DNA of 64,000 nt from Sarcocystis neurona (GCA_000727475.1 KL647318.1:1358045-1422044), one strand, 5' to 3'; positions 26,601-39,200 are shown, counted from the stretch's first letter. Program-made: numbers and translations. The notes: a model not told the origin generated them from the sequence alone.

Positions 26601-28964
26601 CCGGGAAATCTGTGGGAGGCGAAGCGTACATGCAACAGCGACTGCAGCAAGCCCAGGGCAGCAGCAGTGCTGCAGTGGCAGCTGGCGTTGGCCTGGGGAG
26701 TGAAGGAGGCAATCGCTGGAGAGGGACGGCTGCGGCGGGCACTGGACTGGTGGATTTCTATCGGCTGCTGTGCTTGGCTTCACTCGTGAATGGGGGCTTG
26801 CGCAGCAAGCAGATTGAGAATATTCGTGTCGGCCTGCTGCAACACTTCGGCTTCGAAGAAGTGCAGCGTCTGGCTCTGCTGCATCGTGTCGGCCTGCTGC
26901 GGCAGACCGGCGGAGTCAGCGCAACAGGAAGTGTCGCTGCAGGCGTGGACAAAAGCGGGGCGGGGTCCTCTGCTGGTGGCGACGCCAAAGTGCAAGGGAT
27001 GCACGACAGCGCAGCCCGAGACGACGCAGAGGGTGCAGCGGCTGGAGGAGGCTTTGCACCAGGCACGTGGAAAATTCTCAAGAGGGACTGTAATCTGTTA
27101 TCAGACGGCACCGAAGGCGATCAGGCCATGATGGAGAGCATAGCGTATGCGTGTTCCGGATATGCGCCTCTTTCTGTAAGGTAGGTGTGGACGAACGAAG
27201 GCTCTCGCGAATTTTGTCCACGAGGAAGAAATAGACATCTGGGAAGTCTGCGCGTAAAGTGCATATTCTGCCGGATCCAGTGCGCAGAGAGAGAGGTGTC
27301 AGCGGGGCAGGTGTCCAAGGTGTATCAATCGTAGAGTGAGAGCAGCCGAATGAAGAACACGTGCGGCAGAAGAGCAACGGCCGCGAATGGGGGGGGCAAT
27401 AGGGTGCCGCACAGCCTACTCACGGCTTCGGCTGCCGCCCATGCGTATCACGCACGGATGCCGCGCTCTGCTGTAAGGGCTGAGCAAAGGGTGATTTCGA
27501 AATGGACGCTACTATCCACCGTAATAGCTTAATACCATCGTGGGCGCATGTGGCCGTCTGGTAGCAACAACAGTGCAACAGGTGAGCAGGAGCAGCAGTC
27601 TCGCGAGGTATGCGCGTCTCGAGATTATCACGTGGTCAGGCGTTCTAAGCAAAGTCACAGGCGGATCCCAGAGCCACCCCTGCCTGTCCAACGTCTCATC
27701 TGGACTGTTGTCGAGTAAACAACACACGAACTATATTTTTGTATGTATGTATACACGTGCACCTATGCAGCGAGCTACGTATACGAAACGACGGCTGCTT
27801 ATGTAATTTGGCGCTGCAGTAGCGCAGCGGGAAATATTTAACGGCTGTTCCTATGGAAATTCTTTCTGCAGAGAGATTTTAATGTCACTGCACGGTGAGC
27901 GTGGTGGTCAGAGGGTCGTGCGTAAGTGCAGCCCGGCCTGATTTTTCTTTCTCGAATATCGTGCAGGTTTAGAAAGGGCGAGAAGTAGCGGCAGTTTTCT
28001 GCGGTGTGTCGGTCTCCATCTTCATTGGGTGGACACAACTGAGTCTGACTTCGGAGTGCAGAAATGGCTGCCGGCGTGTCCCTGTCACGTATGCGGTAAT
28101 GCCAGCCCATTTGTACGCACGTCGGAATTCTTAGCAGGGTGTTCTTATCGTTTCTAACAATACTGTTAGAAAACTGTGCAAATGAATTTGGGGGTATTCT
28201 CACGTCGTTTCGGCCTGCTATGCTGGTTTGATTGATACCGTCATATACGTGCACGACCCGTACGTACACTTTTTATATGTCTATATATGTATGCACTTGT
28301 GTATACAGTTCTGTCCTTGTTTTCTTCTACAAGCGTACGTGCTCGTGCTGGAAAAAGCAGACGTACAGCGGGGTTGTATTCAGGTTGTGCGTTTTGCCCT
28401 CTGTCTTTACCGACTCTCCGCAGACTGATCGAACTTCTCTTCGAACACGCCAGCGGCTGGCGCGCGATACCGCATCTCCTTTCGCTCTTGTGGGGTCCTG
28501 CAATGGAAGTGCGTCAGCAGCCGCAGCCGGTGACATTCGCGACCTCCTCGGTGCAATCGCAGCGAGAGGCAGAGACGCTTGATCTTTCTGCAACGGGAGG
28601 AAAGATCACACTGGGAGATGGACAGTTGTTGCAAGAACAAGAAAAAGGGGGACCGGTAGTAGCGCCAGAAGACATTATGACGGTGCTAGTATTTTTTCTG
28701 GGGGGAGTCACCCATGCAGAAGTCGCGGCGATACGACGTCTCAACGAACTTGAGCTGCAGCGCTACCACCAGCGCAGGCTGCAAAGTTGCGAATTCAGCA
28801 GTCCGCAGACAGAAGATTCTACAGCAAAGCTGAGGCGCTTTGTTATCCTGACGACAGAGGTTACCAACGCCAAGAAACTTATCGAGAGCTGCAGAGAGCC
28901 AGCACTAGATAATTGCGGACGTTTTCGCTGGAGCCCTTGTATATGCGCAGAGGACAGTAGCTGA
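23684..28964 (+). CDS. VPS33: Vps33-type Sec1/Munc18 vacuolar sorting protein
   Basis: Exon 1 is 23684-27180 and exon 2 is 28424-28964. They join within an Arg codon and give about 1,345 residues, against about 600 for human VPS33A. Sec1-family blocks occur in order: a KKLLLLDETLAGALSLL block (about 124-140), DLLSLELPNSYRDLHLYGDR, VLIDRRSDLITPL (about 725-740), LRDLHQSAVGARL, LLCLASLVNGGL (about 1025), SGYAPLSVR spanning the splice, FFLGGVTHAEVAAIRRL (about 1255) and RFVILTTEV near the end. The FFLGGVT.AE and ATT/LTTE ends favour Vps33 over other Sec1 proteins. Vps33 is the SNARE-binding core subunit of the HOPS/CORVET tethering complexes on endolysosomal membranes; in coccidia this bears on secretory-organelle biogenesis (inference). 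Long Ala, Gln, Ser and Gly runs are inserted between the blocks. An in-frame TGA lies 21 bases upstream of the ATG. Confidence 0.93.
27181..28423 (+). other. Intron of the Vps33-like gene
   Basis: This 1,243-base interval starts GTAGGT and ends CTCCGCAG. The AG left at the end of exon 1 plus the A of exon 2 makes Arg, completing SGYAPLSVR-LIELL, which is conserved in Vps33. No other feature is supported inside it; short T/A-rich runs occur near 27730-27760 and 28265-28290. Confidence 0.88.
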
Positions 28965-31097
28965 ACTCAGTATGTATTTTTAGCTTGACCAGAACGAAGC
29001 GGGCAGCGAAATGTGGTTGAAATGTTACAGTGGAGCACTTTTAGCTGCAGGGATGAATGGAAGCGCTGCGGCGGCACTGATGGAGCAGTGTCGACAGGTT
29101 GCAGCACCTTGCCGCATGAGTGGCAGCCGCGCAGTATCGGGAGCCCATTCCCACCGGAGAGTCTCTCCATCAGATGTTAGACCACTCTTGCAGTAAATTC
29201 CATATTTGATTTTACGTGGATTCGTGTGTGGAATCCTGTCCGTCACTTGAATCCCCGAAGGATGTACTGCATTGGTTGCAGACGCATATTCGTATTGGCC
29301 GCAAAGAATCAGTTGCCCGAAAACGCTGCTTCCAGGAGGGGTGTGTACGGAAGTCGTGCTCACCCTGACGCGTGCACACTTTCGTGGTTCCACCGTCTCC
29401 TGCCTTCATCTGCGGTGCCAGCTTCCTTCTGTGCTACGTGAGTGATGAGCGTATTTATCCTCCACGTTCGTTCGTGTTACTTTATATCACGCAGAGTGGC
29501 GTTTATAGCTGTTGCGTGGCTCTTCTTTTATGACCTAGCTTTACTACGACTGCGATCTGTATTTGTACTACTCCGCCCCTCTCTATCATCTTAAGTAAAC
29601 ACATACAAATATGAGAACTAGGTGGAGATGTTTTTTGGGGTGTTGTTTGGTAGTAAATCGAAGCCTTGTCGCACAATTTTCTTTGAGGCTTTTCTCACAC
29701 ACTTGTGTTCAAATGGACAAAAGGATGCTCTTGGGACGTAGACGTCCACCTAGGTGTACGAGCTAAAGTTGTTACGTGGTACTCATTTTCAGCGGACGTA
29801 GCCGCGTTGGTGGCGACATCATCAAATAATTGGTGAGGATGGCATTTTCCTTGCTTACCTAGGACGGTCGTGAGGTTGGAGTGCGGACAGATAAATTAGA
29901 TAGCATTTACTGCTTGCAAAGGTGGAGTCGCTATCAAATCACGTGATCATTCACTTAAGTGTAGATTGCTTCCACGTGAACAGTCACGCTTAAGTGAGCG
30001 AAACGGTGTTAAGGTACAGTGTTCATGTGTGCGTGATGACCGATGACCGCGAGGTTGGCGGGTTGCTTTTACAAAGACCTGTCTTCAGGGCTCACGTTGA
30101 ACATTTAGAGACTCAGGATCCCCGCCCAGTCAATACTGTACCCGCATTTGTCTATAAACTGTTTTCAAAGTGCCTTTCCTTTTCAGCATTAATGAGAGAT
30201 ATGGACGCCTGCGCACGGTAGTACAGGCACTTGAGATGTAGACGCACAAAAGTATGTCTACATCTCGGGCGGGATCGCATGAAATATAGACGCTTGCTAC
30301 CAACGCTGTACAAAATACCCGGTTCCAAAGGCAGAACCAGCCGCAGGCCTCCCGCGCTACAGTCGCCGACTACTACACACGGTTAAATAGGCAGCGGGAG
30401 ACATTCTAGGCGTACGCTTGGTACAAGTAACCGGAAATCATTGAGAAAATACTGTGGAAAAGTACTCGGCAATAACAAACATCAGATCGGATGCGCACTA
30501 CCCCGAGGCCGCGGACTACTCTGCTATCAAAACGGTGCCGAAAAAGTCACCCGTTGTTCCGTCGCCTCCAACACTCGTACTTTGCAAGAAGCAGGAGGAG
30601 CAGAAACAAATGACGAGATGGAACAAGACGACCGAATGATAAAAGAACGGGGGCTCTTCCTGTGCCTGTGATTTTGCGTACATCCCATTGTAACTGATAC
30701 CCAATAGGATCACCGTACCGGCAGCGAACGTTTGCCACCTACACACTGTACGACGAATTAAGCGATGAGATCGTGCTTCACACGAAGAGGTTGCTTGCAG
30801 CTTGTGCACCTGACACATGCACACGGCAGAAGCTTTGGGTGTCTCTTTGAATCGTAATCACCCCTATGTTTCTGGGCGTACGCATATGCCTGCGTGTGCA
30901 CGTTCCCGCAGAGTTGCAGCACGCAGTACCGAGACACGGAAGTCGAATGCGTTTTTTACGCTGCTTGTAGCATACACGTTCCCGTGGCCGCTTCGCGTAC
31001 GTCATACAGAAAATATCGTACCCCTTCTGCTGACGGACATAGCCGGCTGTCGGATTACAGTTGCTTTGCCAACGGTCTCGAGACAGTGCATTACGCT
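28965..31097. other. Convergent intergenic region between Vps33 and the ligase gene
   Basis: Both flanking genes end here, so it should contain two 3' untranslated regions. It is richer in A/T around 29450-30000. No coding signal is seen. Confidence 0.55.
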
Positions 31098-34000
31098 TCA
31101 AATAGGAACAATTCTATTAATTTCGAATAGATTTCTGTAAACCTTTTCGAGGACTTCTCTCCCACTGGCGTCAATCAAACGCGTAGAGCGCATACCTTTA
31201 AGGCTACCCTCGAACAGCTCATAAACTAGCTCTCTTACTGCCTCGATCGGCAGCACATGAAGCCGACGACCCTTTCCATTTGTTCCTTCGAAGAACCCTT
31301 CCGTTCTTTGTGTTCCCCTAGTATCTTCGGCAGGATCCGCCGCCTCTGAAATTTGGACACGCTCCTCTCTGCACGCTTCACTCTTAGGTGAGGCTACGTT
31401 CCAGCATCGGGCCAAATGGTCTACGCCAGCCCACAATCGTTTAAACTCCGTGGGGATCCTATTGTCTGAAGAAACAACGCAATGTACGCAATCCCACTCT
31501 TCCTCGTCATGGTCGAGTTGTTCCTTTGATCCTTTTTCCCGTTCTTTCATTCGTGCCGCAGCGGGACTGCTTCCTGAGCTCGGTGGAAACTTCGCTGCCG
31601 ACCTCGAATGCCTTCTCTCCCCAGAATTTTCACTCGAACGCCTCACAGAAATTGCTTCTTCCCGACCGTGTATCTCCTCACAGTGACAGCTCCGTACGCA
31701 AAGAGCGGCGTTCCGCCTCAACGCGTGTCCCTCGAAAAGCAAACCAAGCGACAACAGCACACTCGACGGCGTGTCTAGGGGCAAACCCTTGTCGATTTCT
31801 CCCGCACAGTCTCCGCGTGGGTGCAAAACTTCAGAAGCATAGTCGTGAGATCGCTCCGCAGACGATGCCCATGTGCTTCCTCCGGCGCCTTCAGAGTGTT
31901 GCTGCTTAACGTCATGCGGTGCGATTCGCACATGAGACTTCAGACCTTCGCGCACACTCCGTAAGAAAGCTATGTGCGAGCGACTGCTGCGATACTTCGG
32001 CTGTTTCGCGGGCAGAAGCAGCAGATCTTTCAATTCTCCCTGCAGCTGCTTCTCGTCCCAAATGAACGAGGTGTGCTGCAGTCCATAGTGGCGAGACACA
32101 GCTTGAGCGTTACCGCCCACTTTGTAAATTAGCTGCGACGCGTTTTCTGTATGAACCTGGAAAGGGTCGTGACCGGCAGCTGTTTGTCCCGTCCTTGTCC
32201 TCGGAGTGCACGTCAACGAGGGACAGCAAGATTCAACGGAGCTGCGAGAAGCCTCATGAACTGAAGGCGCACATGTGTTTGGCACAGTTGTGGCAGAAGA
32301 GCTTCCGCAAATACGACTGCTGCTCGGATACGTGACGACATAATCGTTTTCCAAGAAACCCCAACGTGACGCAGCGAACGGCGACAGAGCGGCCAGAGCG
32401 AAACTACGTGAGTTCCAGGAGGCAGGTTTTAAGGCCGCTTCTCTGCGTTGCGTTTCCGGTATACCTGGTTCTGTTTCGCGTGCTATCGCTTCGTGAGCAA
32501 TTGAACCCTCGTACAGCTCATGCGTTTCTGTAAAAGAGGGTGGTCCAGCTGCTGCTCCTGTCCCTCTTGAAGAGGTGCTGTTGGTTGGTGGCGCCGCCGA
32601 ATCCGCCACCGCTGCTACTCCCCTCTTTAAGCAGGCCGCTGCACTGGGTGCCTCCTGTGTGGCGCCGGAAGCACCCCGCTGCTTCTTCCATAAATTTTCT
32701 CCAAGGTACAAGCTGGTACAGACACCAAACAGGTCTCGTGGATATGGCCGACAACGCGAAAACGTGTGGGGAAGCAGCAGCCCCACGCAGAAGCACTCAT
32801 TTCCGCTGCCTATAACGACTGTACCTCCTCCGCTGAAACGTTTTATAAACAGAGCCCTCTGCTGCTGCAGAACACTTTCGGGATCGCGAACGCAGGCAGC
32901 AGGTTGCCCGCTGAGTCCAAAGATGACTGCTTGTGGAGGATACGGGAGCTGATATTCTGCGTATCAAACAAGCAGCACAGCGAAAATACTACCGTTCATC
33001 GGAACTGTATGCGCCATTCAGCAATGCAGCAAAGGCGCCAGCTTTCATCACCGTTACCGCACTACGCAGCCACAGTATTCAGTTCCTACAACGAAAGGGA
33101 GTGCCGGCTAATAATCGCCGCAGCGAAGCGACTCGGAAACCTGGCCTTTCAACAGCAGTGTTCCCGGGTCACGCACAAATCATTGTTCGGGGTGCGGCCC
33201 CCGTAGAGGGTAAACATTTTCTGGAACTATCCACTGTTTCACCACTACGGAAACATTGCCACAGTAGACGACGTTGATGCTGTTGCCCGGTATCTAGTGC
33301 TCTACGGTAGTCTTCTCTGGAGACGCTGCTGTGAGCACGTCTGCGTGCCATGCCGGCTTGACGGCCCGCGTGTCTCGCGTGACAAGGTTTCTTACTTCTG
33401 CCGCTGCGGCCGCCGTGGCAGCTGGTATTACCGTAGGCAGGGCGATACGGTGGATGGTGCAAGAAAGCGCATGCAACCGACGGCAATGACATTGTTTGCT
33501 GTGGTTGTATTTGCCCGTGCTGCTCTTGCCGCTGCTGTGGTTGGTTCTGCTGCAGAGGATGAAGCTGTCCGAGGTCCTTCCTGTTGATACTCTGCTGCGT
33601 GATCGCCTGCTGCTGCTGACACACTGTCTGCGACAGCACACGCTGCTGCTGCGGCTGCACTGCGGTACGGATGTCCGTACCGTCGTGGGCCTTAGAGATA
33701 CGTGCATCCCTTGGCCACGCATTTCTATCGGCAGGAGGGTCAACGGCTTGCGCACTTGAAAAGCTAGCCGCTGAAACCCTTACCGTGCGCTCCTGTGACA
33801 CAGCTGCCGCAGAAACGCGCCCGCTGTCTATAACTGTTCTCTGTCCTAGGAGGCGGTACAGAGCTTCTTCGAACACAATTGCCTCATACGGGTGCAAGCT
33901 GAACGAGTGAATAACGTAGAAAATCCCACGTGGTTTCTTGTCAGGTGTTCCTGCGACTGAACAACCCAGAGATTCTGCCACTCCCGAGACTGCTTCTAAA

Positions 34001-34443
34001 CTCGCTGCTGTATTGGGGGAGGTTCTTACAGGAGGAGTAGAGTTGGCTTCCTGCTGCGGTTGTTGCTGCTTCACCTGTCTGCTGCCCAGCGGTGCTCGTG
34101 GCAGGCCTGCCAGCAGCGGATGGAAAACACCAGGCCACGGGAGGCCACAGCAGCTGTCCGTGTCCGTATTGCTCTGGCTGGGAAACGTACTGAAGTCGCG
34201 CCTTTTGTTTCCGCTACGTCTCCGGCCCTCTCTGTCAATGCTCGCGCTAACGGCCCTGTTACCACTGTTAGAATTACCGAGCTGGGTGTTTCTCTTCGTA
34301 GAGAAATCTCCTCCGCTGCATGTGCAACGCGCCTGCGGCGACGCGACCAACCGGGCACCCAAATAGCAACAGGAGGGGACGCGCTGAGAAGAGCAAGCCA
34401 CCAGTCGTGGCCCCAGCTGCTGCGTCAACACATACGTCTGCAT
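31098..34443 (-). CDS. Lipoate/biotin protein ligase-domain protein (plant-type LplA-like)
   Basis: Exon 1 runs 34443-33396 and exon 2 runs 32956-31098. Donor GTAAGA and acceptor TACGCAG join in phase 1, giving about 968 residues. The start is the first ATG (34443). The N-terminus is Arg/Ser/Gln-rich with no acids for about 40 residues, like a mitochondrial presequence (inference). The catalytic domain is discontinuous: HPYEAIVFEEALYRLL (about 185-200), then a Gln-rich insert, then AVIFGLSGQPA, the hallmark KRFSGGGTV (388-396), ENDYVVT, GGNAQAV (630-636) and LQHTSFIWDE. The FSGGGTV, GGNAQ and HTSFIWD set matches a plant and apicomplexan lipoate-ligase-like subfamily as I recall it, which attaches or transfers lipoyl groups to 2-oxo-acid dehydrogenase or GCV-H proteins. 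The exact substrate is unknown. A further low-complexity insert precedes the C-terminal helical region. The gene converges with the Vps33 gene. Confidence 0.83.
32957..33395 (-). other. Intron of the lipoate ligase-like gene
   Basis: On the minus strand this 439-base interval begins GTAAGA and ends TACGCAG. The phases agree (one base plus two bases). It removes frames that lack the conserved block and leads straight to the AVIFGLSGQPA segment. The upstream exon boundary is the less certain one, because the sequence before it is low complexity and alternative donors exist nearby. Confidence 0.6.
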
Positions 34444-35368
34444 AGGAATTGTAGGGATGGGCACAAAGATGAGGAAAAGCAAGGCACGAAGGTTTGAGTT
34501 CAGGAAAAGGAGTCACGGGCGAGAGTGGGGGGATGCGGCTTGATGACAAAGAACCGAGGAGGCGCGCGAGGCTCAGCGACGGCGGGCTGCGAAGTAGGCG
34601 GGAGGTAACTCTCACATTTGTTCGCAGCTGCCGGCAGCACAGAGTGTGAGCAGCATGCGAGAAGTGCACATATCAGAGTATGACGACAAGAAAGCTGCCA
34701 GACCAACTACGACAACGAGACTGTCAGGTTTTCACGTATCAAGGGACGGAACGTGTGAGCAGGATGGCACTGCGGCGGCACGCCAGTTACCCAATATGTT
34801 TGTACACAACAGAATTGATCGCTTACAGAGAAAGTGCGTCTTCAGAAGTGCGACATACTTTCGGAAGATATGGATGTTCACGGCCATGTACGCGGACGCA
34901 GGTACATTCCCGTGCCCACGCATTTTCAGATATATTACGTATACACATCGAATCACAACTACGTGCAGGTATCAGGAAGTTCGCAAAAACCGCAGCCAGA
35001 GAAACGCTACATGGGAGGATAGGAAGTGGCGAGAGATATCGAAAAGCGACTAGGCTAACAGACAAGACCCCAAAGACACAAACAGCAACATATGCAGAGA
35101 CTTCGAGGAGGACGCCTTTGCGAGTGTAAAGTTAGTAAGGAAAGACAATTAAAGTACAGTATGCGGACTTCCAAGGAAGACACGTGCAGCTGTTATTTTC
35201 CTCTTGCAGCTTCAAGTCCCCTCGAAGGGCGCAGAGAGGCCCAGAGGGAGGCCTCAACCCACAAGGAAGGCGCACAGGCGGTGGTAACCCGTGCTTGCTA
35301 GGACGGCGTCCGGGTGGTCTGGCGTGTAGTCTGCCCGTGACACGCACGCCTTTGACGTAATTGCTACG
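34444..35368. other. Upstream region of the ligase gene
   Basis: This lies between two divergently oriented gene models. Open frames are short and without motifs. It probably contains 5' untranslated and promoter sequence for one or both; no specific element can be named. Confidence 0.4.
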
Positions 35369-35689
35369 GTGTTCCTCTTGACACGACGCTGCGAAAACCT
35401 CAGTTATACTCCCTCCCAACTACACGCTGCTAACGCTTCTGCTGTCTGCGTTCGTGCCGAACGATTGCTGCGGATTGTCTCGCCGCCGATACGCGTCCAT
35501 CAAGGTACGCAGCTGGTTGTTTTGCTGCATCTTCGGCTTCCCTTTTCTTCTTCTCACGCACTCTGTGGTTGCTCCGCCGGATGCACTGGAGACCTGCCCA
35601 TCAAAAAAGATGAATTAGCAAGTGAAGTGATTCGCACACTCGTCAAGTATCACGAGTACCACCGGATGCGGCGGCGCCGGGGGCGGTGA
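35369..35689 (+). CDS. 3' part of a small basic protein of unknown function
   Basis: I do not recognise this protein. The end of the frame is protein-like: an exon from 35592 encodes LPIKKDELASEVIRTL, then HEYHRMRRRRGR and a stop at 35689, a charged helix with a basic tail. Upstream, 35369-35504 is open and reads AERLLRIVSPPIRVHQ up to a GTACGC donor. Splicing 35504 to 35592 (phase 1) would join VHQ to DLPIKK. The frame is also open unspliced. The true start and any earlier exons were not found. The compact basic design would suit a ribosomal or RNA-associated protein, but that is only a guess. Confidence 0.33.
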   Translation: MFLLTRRCENLSYTPSQLHAANASAVCVRAERLLRIVSPPIRVHQGTQLVVLLHLRLPFSSSHALCGCSAGCTGDLPIKKDELASEVIRTLVKYHEYHRMRRRRGR

Positions 35690-36108
35690 ACCAGCCTTGC
35701 GAACGGCATTTATCCCAGAAGTGAGTGTGTGACTCGTCCGCGAAAGGCATCGTTTCTCCCTTCGCCGCTTCGACCAACAGGGTGCTCAACGGCGTCTCGC
35801 TCGAGCCCAAAGTGCAATGTGTCTTCTTCGGCATCGCATGGCCTCGGGCTGCTGCAGTATTCGCCCTCTTGTATGCTTCTTTCGATGTAAGAGCCGCTGT
35901 TCTGGGTAGATGGCCACGTTATGTTGGCAGTTTGCCAGCAGTGAAGCACAGAGTCGCACGTGGCGCACTTTCGTGGGGGTACCCCCTGGAAACATCACTA
36001 CTGCGCGGCGGTGCAGGCAGCGGCGTCTCGTTGGGGACTCTGCCACCGAGAACGGCAGAGAGTGAGGTTTGTGCAGCTCGCAGCAAATACCTCATGCCTG
36101 AGCTGTTA

Positions 36109-36258
36109 CAGAATTCTCCGCAGAAAGTGAGCGGTGCTGTACGTGATGGGCCAAGGCGGCATCGAATGAGCAACCCCGGGTCGCAGAATTCTCCGCAGAA
36201 AGTGCGCGGTGCTGTACGTGATGGGCCAAGGCGGCATCGAATGAGCAACCCCGGGTCG
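36109..36258. repeat. 75-base tandem duplication with one mismatch
   Basis: Copies at 36109-36183 and 36184-36258 begin CAGAATTCTCCGCAGAAAGTG and differ at a single base (GAGCGG versus GCGCGG). The unit is a multiple of three. On + it reads QNSPQKV(S/R)GAVRDGPRR and continues to NPGS; on - it reads PGLLIRCRLGPSRTAP. The frame stays open on both strands. The near-identity implies a recent event. Confidence 0.95.
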
Positions 36259-39200
36259 AAACTGTACACATAGCCCTCGTCCTAGCTAGATAGGCATCAT
36301 CATACGTACGACCTTTCACCGTACACGCTGCCCGTTGGTTGCGCTGTGCATGCAGATTGCACATGCGCATGCACTGGCAACCCAGGTAGGGCGATGATGA
36401 ACAGCGGGGAACAAGAAAAGGGAATTCCAGATGCCACCAAGCAGCAGAGAATACGATCCAAACTCTAGAACAAATGTTTAGACGGGGAGCGGACCAACCG
36501 CAGCTGCGCCCGTCTCAAACTATCTCTGTTCGTGGTGCCACTGGGCCGCACCCGGGTCTTCATAGGACTCGCGTCCCTGTAATATAGATTCTTACGAAGA
36601 GTAACTTTTAGGTGGTCCTGATGTGCTCGCTCTGTGTTTGTACATTCGGAAGGATGTTCAGATATTGTCGAATCGCGAACACGTGCCTTCAACCGTGTGA
36701 GGTCCACAAGCAATCAGTGAGGGAGTAATGGCTCGTTAGTGCATCTGAGGTGAAACCGGAATAAGACACAAAACGCTGGACCCAAAAACAGCGTACCTCG
36801 TATCGTACGGAGTCCCCCTGATGTGGCGCATGCCCGTGGGTATCTGCACTTGTTTCTGAATTCTGCACGCCACCGAAGGCCTTTCTCGAAGTAGAATGCG
36901 GCAACGCGTAATTTTATGCTGTAGCAGGGACTCCGCAGTGCCGCGGCGTGTGGTTCTTGTTCTCGTACGGTCGCGGTCTGGAAGCGTTCAGGACGGCGCA
37001 GAGAGAAGGACCGCTTTGCTCTGGTATCCGCTGCCCGCCTGAACTACACCTGAGCGGTTCATCAGACTCCTCCGTCCGAGCACGAGTGAAGTGGGAGCTG
37101 GGGGAAAAGGCGGGGGACAGTCGCGTCGATCCATGTTTTGCGGGGCTCCCAGAAACACCGTGCGAGCACAGGATCAAGCACTATATAGATGCATCATAGG
37201 ATGCATCCTATATAGATAGGATGTAGTTCTATCTCACAGGGGAGGCTGGAGTGAGGCAGTGGCATCATTTACAAAAAGTATTGTCCAGACTACGCTGGGT
37301 ATGCTCGACGCGACGACTACACTAAGAAACAGCTACTACGCGAAATAACACTTGGGGGAAAGGGAGACGACACCTGCGTAGCCACAGTTGCGAACAAATA
37401 GTACGGTGAGTGTAATTGCACGCCGTCTTTCTTATGTGAAGGGTCGTACATTCCGTAGGCATACAGCGCACGCGTGACGCAGTTGTTTTCTATATACTCA
37501 TCGCCAAACGGGGGGGTTGTCTGCCTGCGTCTAACAACAAGACATAATGTCCGTAGTAGTGACTCACGCTGGTAGATATGCGCGCACAGCATCTCGGACG
37601 GTTTGGCGGAGCAACGCGTTAGCAGGTCAGGCAGAGAATTAACAAAAACAAAGCTCGAGGCTTTCTACAGACGGAACGTATACGGAAGCAAGTGGATGCA
37701 TCAACGGAAAGGATGCGGTTCGAGCACCTCAGATGAGACGGAGGAGGTTAACGCGTGGGCGGAGGCATCCTGCGAGATCCGACGTGCCGCGAGCATGGGT
37801 ACATGCACAACAGTCGGAGCAGCAGTAGCATTTCACTGTGCAACGTGGATAATTCCATAGTCTTAACAGTGAACAATCATTTGCAAGACGCCATGCGGCG
37901 AGACAAGCTAACCACACGAGGGCCAAATAAGCATATGAAAGGGGCAAAGGTAGTTCCATGCCGGGAGTGGCCGGTCGCGTCTGCGCTACACTATTCGGAA
38001 TGAAGTAGGCTGAGGGAGCGACGTCCCCGAGGAGTACGAATAACTCGAAACCCAGTCGGGATCTTTTGGAACACGTGCGAGTGTGCAGCCCTTAATAACG
38101 GCTGAGGGCGACGCATTCGGTAGTTTTCCGGGACCTTGTTCGACACTCATCTCCATTGTCGCTGCGCGGATGTAGCAGTGTAGAGGAGAATACGGATGCA
38201 CAATCCGACACACAAGTCGACGTATGTAGATTTTTAGTGACCCCTATATTTAACTAATGTTTTTGCGCTGAAGGTCCGCGTTCAGATAACCGGGGCACCA
38301 AGGGGTTGTCGGCAAGGGGTTACAGTTGGATGATATCATTTGCCAAGGCCTCTGGGAGGTACCGTAGTGTACCGCAGTCTCCGTGTAATGATTTTCAGAA
38401 TACCATCTTCAATAGCTTGGCTTTCTAAGACGCCTCGCGCGGTGTTTCTCTTGGTCGCATCAGCTAGTGCTGTTTGTCCCTCCGCACTGATAGTTTCACC
38501 TGGGCCGGTGTACGACGAATCTACGTGCTGTGTTCTAATGTCTTTGTATGCCAGTGAGGGGTACGAGCTCCGTCTACACGATCACATAACTGATCATCCA
38601 ACACGTGCAGAACCGCTGGTGTACCGCCGGATCTCAGCGAATGCGTAAGGCCAGAATTTCAAATGCGAATGCCGCACAGCGTGCTGGAAGGCGTCGACGT
38701 CCCATTGACGTCCACGCACGCTAAAGGTCCCTTGACAACCGCTTCGTAACCAGCTCCCTTGCGTAGGCAAATCTGAGCTGTGTTAAGGTCTTCTTGCCGA
38801 ACTGACAATTCTCCTTTCTCAGCATGGCTTAGTACTCCCACTGGTGTAATTGCGTTTATTTCCGAGTTTTCAAACAATGCATAAACTTCTCACCCGTTCG
38901 CTCAATGTAGCATAGAATGCATATGTGGCGCAGATAGCAAGTGGAGCCTTGTGTAGCGACCTGTGCCTGTACTACCTGTGCACTACTTGTGTGTCGCCGC
39001 TGCTTTTGTCTAAATTCTCAGCCAGCGGTCGTTGCAGGGAGACAGCGTCGGCCAGCCACTAGCGAAGTGTTTACTTGTAGGTCAACAGAGCGTGACGCTC
39101 GCAGTCATACTACCGGGGTAATTATTTGGTTGTATAAAGTAAAATAGCAGCTGACAGAGCAGCTACACCTGGTATGTAGCACACGACAGTCGTCTGCTTT

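Noticed and set aside
24562..27111. Several 90-120 codon frames in other frames of the Vps33 exon
   Set aside because: These are shadows created by CAG/GCA/AGC runs in the true coding frame.
33297..33587. + strand frame containing WRRCC and YYRRQGD, preceded by FWNYPLFHHYGN
   Set aside because: The WNYP-like text briefly suggested a ligase motif on +, but the true catalytic block RFSGGGTV is on the minus strand and in phase with the long exon.
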